Assembly: GCA_903861235.1 (NCBI GenBank)
Contig: CAIOTP010000222.1
Span: 1-6,572 of the forward strand
DNA length: 6,572 nucleotides
Direction: 5' to 3'
From: an uncultured bacterium
Lineage (GTDB): Bacteria; Planctomycetota; Phycisphaerae; Phycisphaerales; SM1A02
A program made the translations under genes and the position numbers. The notes beneath the pieces were generated by a model. That model saw nothing but the letters and a program-made list of their open reading frames with translations. It was not told where the DNA came from and made no database searches. Below, piece by piece: positions 1 to 5,304 of this stretch (positions within the stretch are counted from its first letter, which is position 1; the number at the start of each line of letters is the position of its first letter).

Positions 1-1
1 G

Positions 2-1282
2 GCGGGCATGACCGGCCGCATGATCCGCGAGGGCGGAACCGCCACCCGCAAGCCCGCGGAGGTGGACGAGGCCTTCGACTTCATGGCCACGCAGTGCTCG
101 ACCTCGTGCGGCGACACCACCAGCTCGGCCAGCATGAACTGTCTGGCGAACAACTTCGACGAGAGCCTGAAGCTCTTCGTGGACATGCTCCGCAACCCGG
201 GCTTCGACGCCGCTCGCCTGGACACCAACCGTGGACAGCTGCTCGAGGGCATGAAGCAGCGGAACGACGACGCCCGCGGCATCAGCGGTCGCGAGTGGGC
301 CGCCCTGATGTACGGGCGGGAGCACTTCGAGGCGGCCGAGCCCACGGAGAAGGGCATCAAGGCCATCACCCCCGAGGCCATGAAGCAGCTGCACGCCCGC
401 ATCTTCAACCCGGGCAACATGATCATCGCGGTCAGCGGCGACTTCGAGCCCAAGGCCATGATCGCCAAGCTCGACGCCGCGTTTGACGGCTGGGCCCGTG
501 GGCAACGGCAGGCCGATCCCGTGGCCCCCACCGCCACCCTGAAGCCGGGCGTGTATCACGTGCAGAAGGACATTCCTCAGGGCAAGGTCTCCATCGGCCT
601 GAGGTCCATCACGCGCGACGATCCCGACTACATCCCCTACCTCATGCTCAACGACATCCTGGGCGGCGGCGGCTTCACCAGCCGCATCATGACCCAGGTG
701 CGGAGCAACGAGGGCCTGGCGTACTCCGCCAACAGTCGGCTGGCTCCCAAGGTCTGGTACCCCGGCGAGTGGCGCGCCGGCTTCGAGAGCAAGAACCCCA
801 CCGTGGCCCTGGCCACCCGGATCGTGCTCGAGGAGATGCAGAAGATCCGTGACAACCCGGTGACCGACGAGGAACTCGAGACGACCAAGAAGCAGTTCAT
901 CGAGACCTTCCCCCGCACCTTCGAGAGCAAGCCGGCCATGCTCGGCGTGTTCGTGAGCGACGAGTGGACCAACCGCCCGAAGGACTACTGGAAGACCTTC
1001 CGTGACCGCGTGAACGCGACCACCAAGGAGGACCTGCAGCGCGTGGCCCGCAAGTACCTCGCGCCGGACCAGGTGGCGATCCTGGTGGTGGGCGACTGGA
1101 AGACGATCGCCCCGGGCGACCTGAACGGGCGGGCCAAGATGGCCGACTTCTTCGGCGGCAAGGTGACCCACCTGCCCCTGCGTGATCCCATGACCATGGA
1201 GCCCATCGCGGGCAGCGACAAGGTCTCGGACGGGCCGTCACCCACGGCGGCCGCCACGCCTGCGGCACCGACCAAGGGCTGA
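2..1282 (+). CDS. M16 family (insulinase-like) peptidase homologue, 5' end cut off, apparently lacking the zinc site
   Basis: M16 proteins are clam-shell proteins built from paired alpha/beta domains that degrade peptides, often as catalytic/non-catalytic pairs. The frame is open to the left edge, so the true start lies outside; residue numbers here count from the ATG at position 8. Residues about 1-165 form one M16 domain (REGGT near residue 8, later FNPGNMIIAVSGDF at 133-146). Residues about 180-390 form the second (LGGGGFTSRIMTQVR, then EGLAYS). R232 and Y239 match the conserved Arg/Tyr pair that contacts substrate in the C-terminal domain of M16 enzymes. Where active members carry HXXEH, just before the GT, this protein reads GMTGRMIREGGT, with no His pair and no Glu. 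It therefore resembles the non-catalytic partner type. The tail (about 400-424) is Ala/Pro/Thr-rich and probably disordered. A catalytic half could lie upstream, either fused or as a separate gene. The family call is firm; the lack of activity is inferred. Confidence 0.9.
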   Translation, partial: AGMTGRMIREGGTATRKPAEVDEAFDFMATQCSTSCGDTTSSASMNCLANNFDESLKLFVDMLRNPGFDAARLDTNRGQLLEGMKQRNDDARGISGREWAALMYGREHFEAAEPTEKGIKAITPEAMKQLHARIFNPGNMIIAVSGDFEPKAMIAKLDAAFDGWARGQRQADPVAPTATLKPGVYHVQKDIPQGKVSIGLRSITRDDPDYIPYLMLNDILGGGGFTSRIMTQVRSNEGLAYSANSRLAPKVWYPGEWRAGFESKNPTVALATRIVLEEMQKIRDNPVTDEELETTKKQFIETFPRTFESKPAMLGVFVSDEWTNRPKDYWKTFRDRVNATTKEDLQRVARKYLAPDQVAILVVGDWKTIAPGDLNGRAKMADFFGGKVTHLPLRDPMTMEPIAGSDKVSDGPSPTAAATPAAPTKG

Positions 1283-1309
1283 ACGACCGCCCCCAACCTG
1301 GAAAATGAC

Positions 1310-1341
1310 GAGACGGGCCGCACCCTCCTGCGGCCCGTCTC
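1310..1341 (+). terminator. Intrinsic-type terminator of the M16 gene
   Basis: A perfect 13-bp stem (GAGACGGGCCGCA at 1310-1322 with TGCGGCCCGTCTC at 1329-1341) encloses the 6-nt loop CCCTCC. It lies 27 nt after the stop codon. It is preceded by an A-rich octamer GAAAATGA (1301-1308) but followed only by TCGTTCC, so the U-tract is poor. The stem is certain; its role as a terminator is inferred from its position. Confidence 0.7.
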
Positions 1342-1350
1342 TCGTTCCGT

Positions 1351-1375
1351 GTCGCGACATGACTCCCCGTCGCGA
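1351..1375. repeat. Pair of GTCGCGA direct repeats, 18-bp period
   Basis: GTCGCGA occurs at 1351-1357 and 1369-1375. The core TCGCGA is itself a palindrome, so the two copies can also pair as an inverted repeat. They lie between the M16 terminator and the start region of mqnE, where an operator could sit. In DNA this GC-rich, short CG palindromes arise easily by chance. No regulator is recognisable from the sequence. Confidence 0.25.
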
Positions 1376-1431
1376 ACCCTGTCACCCGCGGCCTTGTCGG
1401 CGGCCGGCGGGGCCTTTCCTGTTCCAGATAC

Positions 1432-1449
1432 GGAGGGTGAAGCGAGGTG
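1432..1449 (+). promoter_or_regulatory. Shine-Dalgarno-like GGAGG ahead of an alternative GTG start of mqnE
   Basis: GGAGG at 1432-1436 is followed by 10 nt and then GTG at 1447-1449, in frame with mqnE. An in-frame TGA at 1438-1440 prevents any earlier start. If used, this start adds 21 residues (beginning MCDGPDSS) that look unlike the usual N-terminus of MqnE. Their codons are less GC-rich at the third position than the gene body. The spacing is slightly long. It competes with the ATG at 1510. Confidence 0.35.
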
Positions 1450-1497
1450 TGTGACGGGCCGGATTCAAGCCGGTTCGCCGGCCGCGGCGGGGCTCCC

Positions 1498-1503
1498 TAC
1501 CAT
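1498..1503 (+). promoter_or_regulatory. Possible -10 box (TACCAT) for a leaderless mqnE mRNA
   Basis: TACCAT fits the TANNNT form of a -10 element and ends 6 nt before the ATG at 1510, placing a transcription start on or next to the start codon. A weak -35 candidate, TTCGCC (1474-1479), lies 18 bp upstream. No Shine-Dalgarno sequence lies between the box and this ATG. The geometry resembles the TAGAAT/ATG arrangement at 4812-4827 in this same window. Confidence 0.3.
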
Positions 1504-1509
1504 CGCGGA

Positions 1510-2802
1510 ATGCCCGCCGGAACCCTGGAACGCCCCTGCCCCCCGCCTCCCGGCGTGGACCGTGCCCTGGACGCCGTGGAGGCCAAGGTGGAGGCCGGCG
1601 AACGGCTGTCCGAAGCGGAGGGACTGGCCCTGTACGAAACCCCCGATGTGCACCGGGTGCTGGCCATGGCGGACCGCGTGCGGCGACGTCTGCACGGCGA
1701 CGCCGCGTTCTACAACATCAACCGGCACATCAACTACAGCAACGTCTGCGCCCTCAGCTGCAAGTTCTGCGCCTTCCACCGCAAGAAGGATCAGGACGGG
1801 GCCTACGAGAAGAGCACGGACGAGATCGTGCGCGATGTGCAGGCGGCCGCGGCCGCAGGGGCGACCGAGATCCACATGGTCGGTGGACTGCATCCCTGGC
1901 TGCCTTTCGACTGGTACCTGGACACGCTCCGAGCCATGAAGGCCGCGGTGCCCCAGATTCACCTGAAGGCCTTCACCGCGGTGGAGATCGTGCATCTGCA
2001 GCGGATCAGCAAGCGGGGTGCGGAGGGCTTCGAGGGGATCAAGGCGGTGCTCCGGGACCTTCGTGACGCCGGCCTTGGCAGCCTTCCGGGCGGCGGCGCC
2101 GAAGTGTTCGACGACCGGGTGCACGACGAGGCCTTCAAGGGCAAGATCCGCGGCGACCACTGGCTCGACGTGCATCGCGCGGCACACGAACTGGGTCTGA
2201 ACTCCAACGCCACCATGCTCTACGGCCATGTGGAGCGGCGGCCGGAGCGGCTTCGCCACATGCGGCTGCTCCGGGAACAGCAGGACCGCACGCTGCAGGA
2301 CTGGGCGCGGGCCCAGCGGATTCCCGCGGGACCCGCGGGCGAGATCGTGCTCACCGGACCCGCGGATCGCTATCCGCTGGAACGGCTGCCCATGCCTGGG
2401 CAGGCCGGGCTGTCCACCGGCTACTTCCAGACGATCATCCCCCTGCCGTTCTATCCCAACGAGAGCGAACTCGAGCACCTCCCGGCGCCCACGGGGCTGG
2501 AGAACCTGCGCACGCTGGCGGTGTCTCGCCTGATGCTGGACAACTTTCCGCACGCGAAGGCGTTCTGGATCATGCAGACGCTCCCCATGGCCGAGCTCAT
2601 GCTGGGCGCGGGTGCGGACGACCTGGACGGCACGGTGGTCTGGTACGACATCACCAAGGCGGTGGGCGAAGGCAACCATCAGGAGACGACCGTGGCCGAC
2701 CTGGTGCGGGCCATCCGTGGTGCGGGATTCCGGCCCGTGGAGCGGGACACGCTCTATCGGCCGGTCGTGCGTGACGGCGCCGCATGGCGGGTCGGGGCCT
2801 GA
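1510..2802 (+). CDS. mqnE: Aminofutalosine synthase MqnE (radical SAM)
   Basis: MqnE joins the 5'-deoxyadenosyl radical of S-adenosylmethionine to 3-[(1-carboxyvinyl)oxy]benzoate, giving 6-amino-6-deoxyfutalosine and CO2, an early step of the cytoplasmic futalosine route to menaquinone. From the ATG at 1510 the protein has 430 residues. The radical SAM cluster motif CX3CX2C (CALSCKFC) is at C80, C84 and C87, preceded by NRHINYSNV. Further MqnE signatures follow: EIHMVGGLHPWLPFDWYL, HLKAFTAVEI, SLPGGGAEVF, NATMLYGH, DNFPHAKAFW and GADDLDGTVV. The related MqnC and CofH differ around GLHP and at the C-terminal DDLDGT segment. One oddity is about 40 extra residues between REQQD and GYFQTIIPLPFYP, where family members normally have only a few. 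The ATG was chosen because family-like sequence and strongly GC-biased codons begin just after it; GTG at 1447 is the alternative. No other mqn gene is in the window. Confidence 0.92.
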   Translation: MPAGTLERPCPPPPGVDRALDAVEAKVEAGERLSEAEGLALYETPDVHRVLAMADRVRRRLHGDAAFYNINRHINYSNVCALSCKFCAFHRKKDQDGAYEKSTDEIVRDVQAAAAAGATEIHMVGGLHPWLPFDWYLDTLRAMKAAVPQIHLKAFTAVEIVHLQRISKRGAEGFEGIKAVLRDLRDAGLGSLPGGGAEVFDDRVHDEAFKGKIRGDHWLDVHRAAHELGLNSNATMLYGHVERRPERLRHMRLLREQQDRTLQDWARAQRIPAGPAGEIVLTGPADRYPLERLPMPGQAGLSTGYFQTIIPLPFYPNESELEHLPAPTGLENLRTLAVSRLMLDNFPHAKAFWIMQTLPMAELMLGAGADDLDGTVVWYDITKAVGEGNHQETTVADLVRAIRGAGFRPVERDTLYRPVVRDGAAWRVGA

Positions 2803-2828
2803 ACCCCGGCGCAGCCCGAAAATGAATA

Positions 2829-2856
2829 GCGCCGCACGAAACTTCCCGTGCGGCGC
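2829..2856. terminator. GC-rich stem-loop after mqnE, probable (bidirectional) terminator
   Basis: GCGCCGCACG (2829-2838) pairs perfectly with CGTGCGGCGC (2847-2856) around the 8-nt loop AAACTTCC. It begins 26 nt after the mqnE stop. GAAAATGA (2818-2825) precedes it, as before the M16 terminator. No T-run follows on the plus strand. Read on the minus strand the stem is followed by TATTCATTTTC, so it may also stop murJ-direction transcripts. Confidence 0.6.
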
Positions 2857-2875
2857 CGCGGAGACGGCGAAGGAA

Positions 2876-2901
2876 GGCTGCGTCGGACGCTCGACGCAGC
2901 C
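2876..2901. other. Stem-loop 2 of the convergent region
   Basis: GGCTGCGTCG (2876-2885) pairs with CGACGCAGCC (2892-2901) over the 6-nt loop GACGCT. There is no flanking T-run in either direction, so it is not an ordinary intrinsic terminator. Its last base is also the first base of the next stem. Confidence 0.5.
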
Positions 2902-2951
2902 GGCAGGTCCTGTGGATGGGCGGGACTTCGTTGCCGGAGGTGGACCTGCCG
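2901..2951. other. Stem-loop 3 of the convergent region (long loop)
   Basis: CGGCAGGTCC (2901-2910) pairs perfectly with GGACCTGCCG (2942-2951), enclosing 31 nt. An alternative pairing, CCGGCA (2900-2905) with TGCCGG (2932-2937), would compete with it. A ten-pair stem with a long loop is unlike a terminator and more like a structured RNA element or a protein-binding inverted repeat. Confidence 0.45.
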
Positions 2952-3017
2952 AACCGGATACGGGGCGATCGACGTGTCCGTGAGACGTGCCGCGAAAGTT
3001 TCCCGGTGCAAAAGCAC

Positions 3018-3048
3018 CACCGCCGCCGGGACCGGTCCGGCGGCGGTG
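3018..3048 (-). terminator. 12-bp stem-loop, candidate minus-strand terminator
   Basis: CACCGCCGCCGG (3018-3029) pairs with CCGGCGGCGGTG (3037-3048) over the 7-nt loop GACCGGT. Read on the minus strand, TTTT follows a few bases after the stem, but those bases form the loop of a small GGTGC/GCACC hairpin (3005-3018). It could end murJ transcription downstream of the stem at 3065-3090. Confidence 0.45.
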
Positions 3049-3064
3049 TGGGGGTGATTCAAAG

Positions 3065-3090
3065 GGCCGCCTCCGACGCAGGAGGCGGCC
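3065..3090 (-). terminator. Stem-loop, candidate murJ terminator
   Basis: GGCCGCCTCC (3065-3074) pairs perfectly with GGAGGCGGCC (3081-3090) over the loop GACGCA. On the minus strand the stem is followed by CTTTGAATC, a short T-tract, which makes it the most terminator-like element on the murJ side. It sits about 107 nt past the murJ stop, separated from it by the stem at 3091-3139. Confidence 0.5.
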
Positions 3091-3139
3091 GGCGGAGTCG
3101 CTGTGTGGGCGTTGACCAGACAACTCGGTCGACTCCGCC
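3091..3139. other. Stem-loop 6 of the convergent region (long loop)
   Basis: GGCGGAGTCG (3091-3100) pairs perfectly with CGACTCCGCC (3130-3139), enclosing 29 nt that can form a small inner GTTG/CAAC stem (3111-3114 with 3121-3124). It directly abuts the preceding hairpin, so the two could stack coaxially in RNA. Neither side has a T-run. Confidence 0.45.
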
Positions 3140-3196
3140 AGCCTGATTACCCCACGACGGACGACCCCGTGAGCCGGTTCATGCCTTTTTTCCGCT

Positions 3197-4792
3197 TCAT
3201 GACCCAGGTTCCACGGCACCTGGCTCGGCGTCCGCCATTCCCAACGCCCACCGCCACTCGGGCATGTGGAGCCTGCGGGCCACCAGAAGCATCGTGGCCG
3301 CCCCGGCGACCGTCATGGTCGCCAGACGGCCTGCCTCGGCCCATTTGCCCGGACCCCGTGGAAGCGTCTGATCGACCAGGAACGCGGCCAGACCCATCAC
3401 GGCGGTGCCCAGCAGCGTCTTCGCGAGGCTCTTCCAGACCACCCCGTCGACGAGCGGCCCGAGGCGCCGCTGAAGGCGGCGAGCCAGAAGGATCACCTGG
3501 ATGAACGCGCAGATCGTGGTGCTCCATGCAAGGCCCGTGAGATTGAGCGGCGTCCAGATGAGCGTGACGTTGAGCAGGAAGTTCAACCCGACCATGCCCA
3601 CGCCGATCCACATGGGCGTCATGCGGTCGCCGAGGGCGTAGAAGGCGCGACCGAGCAGGTGGATGCCGCTGTACGCCGCCACAGCCGGCGCGAAGGCCAC
3701 CAGGACCTGCGTCACCCGCTGGGCATCCTCGGCCGTCACCTTGCCGAACTGAAGCAGGGTCGAGACCAGCGGCTGCGCCACCAGCATGAGTCCCGCGCTG
3801 GCCGGCAACCCGATGAACGCCACGAGCCGCACGCCACGTCGGAGCGAGTGCATGAAGGCTTGACGATCATCGGCCTGCCGAGACAGCAGCGGGAACATGA
3901 CCGTGGCCACCGAGATGCCGAAGACGCCGAGCGGGAACTCGTAGAGTCGTGTGGCCGCGTTCATGACCGCGTTGGACCCGGGCTTCAGCGGATAGACGAA
4001 GCCGAGGAATGTGTCGCCCACGTTCGAGGCATAGCTGGCGATGAAGCCGTCCATGAGGATGTTGAGCTGAAACACGCCCAGTCCCAGCAGCATGGGAAGC
4101 CCGGACCGCAGCGTCTCCACCAGCGGTGCTCGCTCGGACCCCAGCCGCAGCGCAGGGCGAAGACCCAGGCCCCGCAAGCCTCGAGCCATCCAGACGAACT
4201 GCACGATGCCCGACAGCAGCACACCCATCGCGACCCACCCGATGCGTGAGGATCCGGAGTCGTCGCCGTGGCCCGGGACGGCCCACGCCAGCAGCGAGGC
4301 GCCGATGATCCCCACGTTGAGGATCACGGGACTGAACGCGGAGGGACCGAACCTCGCGTGGACGCCGAGAATGGCACCCATGACCGCCACAAGGCACACC
4401 AGCGGCATGTAGGGGAGCATGACGGCGGTGAGCCGCAGGGTCAGTGACCCGCCCGCCGTCTCCGCGGGACAGGCGGCCAGGACCAGCTCGACGACCAGCG
4501 TGAGCCCGGCGAGGAACACGGTGAGGAGCGAAAGCAGGAGGCCGGCGAAGCGGCGTGCCGCGGCGGGATCGTCGCGCTCGAGTCGCGCGTAGACGGGCAC
4601 GAAGCTGGCCGTGAGCGCCCCCTCGCCGAAGAGGCGCCGGAAGAGATTGGGAATCTGGAACGCCAGGGCAAAGTTGTCCATGACCGGACCCATGCCGAAC
4701 ACGGCGTACTGCACGGACTCGCGCAGGAGGCCGAAGGCGCGACTCAGCAGCGTGAGCAGCGTGAAGGTTCGGGCATGCTTCTCGATGGTCAT
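3197..4792 (-). CDS. murJ: Lipid II flippase MurJ (MviN family)
   Basis: MurJ is the MOP-superfamily inner-membrane transporter that flips lipid II to the outer face for peptidoglycan assembly. The 531-residue product is hydrophobic throughout, in keeping with the usual 14 membrane helices. The N-terminal signature is clear: SRAFGLLRES, MDNFALAFQIPNLFRRLFGEGAL. R18, R24, D39 and R52 fall at the same numbers as the functionally important residues of E. coli MurJ as I recall them, which supports the chosen ATG. TRLYEFPLGVFG (281-292) matches the helix 8 segment DRLMEFPSGVLG of E. coli. R282 would be the equivalent of R270, but the preceding Asp is Thr here. About 15 extra residues (around GDTFLGFVYPLKPGS, 259-273) lengthen the stretch before it. 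No good Shine-Dalgarno sequence precedes the start. The gene is divergent from the lipoprotein gene 32 bp away and convergent with mqnE. Confidence 0.95.
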   Translation of the reverse strand: MTIEKHARTFTLLTLLSRAFGLLRESVQYAVFGMGPVMDNFALAFQIPNLFRRLFGEGALTASFVPVYARLERDDPAAARRFAGLLLSLLTVFLAGLTLVVELVLAACPAETAGGSLTLRLTAVMLPYMPLVCLVAVMGAILGVHARFGPSAFSPVILNVGIIGASLLAWAVPGHGDDSGSSRIGWVAMGVLLSGIVQFVWMARGLRGLGLRPALRLGSERAPLVETLRSGLPMLLGLGVFQLNILMDGFIASYASNVGDTFLGFVYPLKPGSNAVMNAATRLYEFPLGVFGISVATVMFPLLSRQADDRQAFMHSLRRGVRLVAFIGLPASAGLMLVAQPLVSTLLQFGKVTAEDAQRVTQVLVAFAPAVAAYSGIHLLGRAFYALGDRMTPMWIGVGMVGLNFLLNVTLIWTPLNLTGLAWSTTICAFIQVILLARRLQRRLGPLVDGVVWKSLAKTLLGTAVMGLAAFLVDQTLPRGPGKWAEAGRLATMTVAGAATMLLVARRLHMPEWRWALGMADAEPGAVEPGS

Positions 4793-4811
4793 GGGCGGAC
4801 CCGGGGCGGAG

Positions 4812-4817
4812 TAGAAT
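4812..4817 (+). promoter_or_regulatory. -10 box TAGAAT placing the start of transcription at or beside the ATG
   Basis: TAGAAT matches five of six bases of the sigma-70 consensus TATAAT. It ends 7 nt before the ATG at 4825, so transcription would begin at or within a base or two of the start codon and give a leaderless mRNA. The nearest purine-rich stretch (GGCGGAG, 4805-4811) is 13 nt from the ATG, too far to be a good ribosome binding site. No convincing -35 hexamer is visible. The same 32-bp gap must also hold the murJ promoter or leader on the other strand. Confidence 0.45.
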
Positions 4818-4824
4818 CGGCCGT

Positions 4825-5304
4825 ATGCGTCGTCTGACTGCAGGGTTCATGGTGCTGGTGATGGCCGCCGTGCCGGCCGTCCAGTCCGGCTGCGTGGCCC
4901 GTGCGGCCCGACTGCTTTCGGGCAAGGGCGATCCGACCGTGCTGGAGAGCGACATTCCCGCTCCCCCGGGCCTGGAGAGCCGGCACGCGACCGGGATCGA
5001 CCAGAAGGGCGAGGTGCTCTCCGGCGGCCGCTTCACCTACCGCGGCACCGTGGGCGAGACCGACGCCTACGCCGACGAGATCGTGGGCCTGTACTCGGAG
5101 CGCGGCTGGACGCTCTGGCGCCGCGAAGTGGGCCCCGGCCACGGCAAGATCTTCTTCCGCAAGGACAGCCGGCAGGTGGAGGTCAACTACCGAGCCAACC
5201 CCATCGATCCTGCCATGGGCTCCGCCACCGTCCTGGTGGGACCGATCGCCGCCTCAGCGGCCCCTGAGCCGGGCGACGCAGGCAAGGCCCGCGGCCCGGC
5301 CTGA
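4825..5304 (+). CDS. Small predicted lipoprotein of unknown function
   Basis: I do not recognise a named family. The 159-residue protein begins MRRLTAG, followed by a hydrophobic stretch (about 8-19) and SGC with Cys23. This resembles a lipoprotein signal peptide, though the -3 residue (Gln20) departs from the usual Leu/Val/Ile. The mature part has a compact domain at about 65-140. It starts with GGRFTYRG, continues with a likely helix (DAYADEIVGLYSERGW), and then has strand-like segments (WTLWRRE, KIFFRKDSRQVEVNYR, SATVLVGP). The strand-helix-strands order suggests a small envelope alpha/beta domain. The last 18 residues are Ala/Pro/Gly-rich, and their codons overlap the 3' end of the convergent flavoprotein gene. 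A promoter-like TAGAAT lies 7 nt before the ATG. Export is fairly likely; a role beyond that cannot be stated. Confidence 0.8.
   Translation: MRRLTAGFMVLVMAAVPAVQSGCVARAARLLSGKGDPTVLESDIPAPPGLESRHATGIDQKGEVLSGGRFTYRGTVGETDAYADEIVGLYSERGWTLWRREVGPGHGKIFFRKDSRQVEVNYRANPIDPAMGSATVLVGPIAASAAPEPGDAGKARGPA

Larger units (their letters stand above)
2803..3196. other. Gene-free convergent intergenic region with a stem-loop cluster
   Basis: This 394-bp gap separates mqnE (+) from murJ (-), so both transcripts run into it. It contains at least six stems of 10-12 bp: 2829-2856, 2876-2901, 2901-2951, 3018-3048, 3065-3090 and 3091-3139. There is also a small GGTGC/GCACC hairpin with an AAAA loop at 3005-3018, and a T6 run at 3186-3191. 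Short open frames cross it but none looks coding. It could be a set of back-to-back terminators, a structured RNA, or the decayed remnant of one. I match it to no known RNA family. Confidence 0.7.

Noticed and set aside
1457..1483. GGCCGG/CCGGCC inverted repeat upstream of the mqnE ATG, considered as a riboswitch or tRNA-like element
   Set aside because: Only a 6-bp self-complementary arm is present, with no recognisable aptamer, tRNA arms or antiterminator structure.
1843..1856. 14-bp palindrome GCGGCCGCGGCCGC
   Set aside because: It falls in codons for the Ala-rich helix of MqnE; Ala codons in GC-rich DNA produce such palindromes readily.
3112..3117. TTGACC, a good match to a -35 box, in the convergent region
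   Set aside because: No -10-like hexamer occurs at 16-19 bp; the nearest candidate (TGATTA at 3144) is about 26 bp away.
2848..3146. Short plus-strand frames (2848-3057 and 2916-3146) in the intergenic hairpin region
   Set aside because: They lack a ribosome binding site, their Arg/Gly-rich composition looks random, and they run through perfect hairpin arms, so structure explains the sequence better than coding.
3147..3183. Eleven-codon minus-strand ORF (MNRLTGSSVVG) just after murJ, preceded by AAAAAAGG
   Set aside because: It is too short to support as a gene, and the A-rich stretch alone is not convincing evidence of translation.
1465..3219. Long open frame (584 codons) antisense to mqnE and the intergenic region
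   Set aside because: It is stop-free because of high GC, with Arg/His/Pro/Gly-rich composition and no recognisable domain. It lies over a clear MqnE coding region.
3266..4249. 327-codon open frame antisense to murJ
   Set aside because: The Arg/His/Gln/Glu-rich product is typical of a frame opposite a membrane-protein gene, and no family motif is seen.
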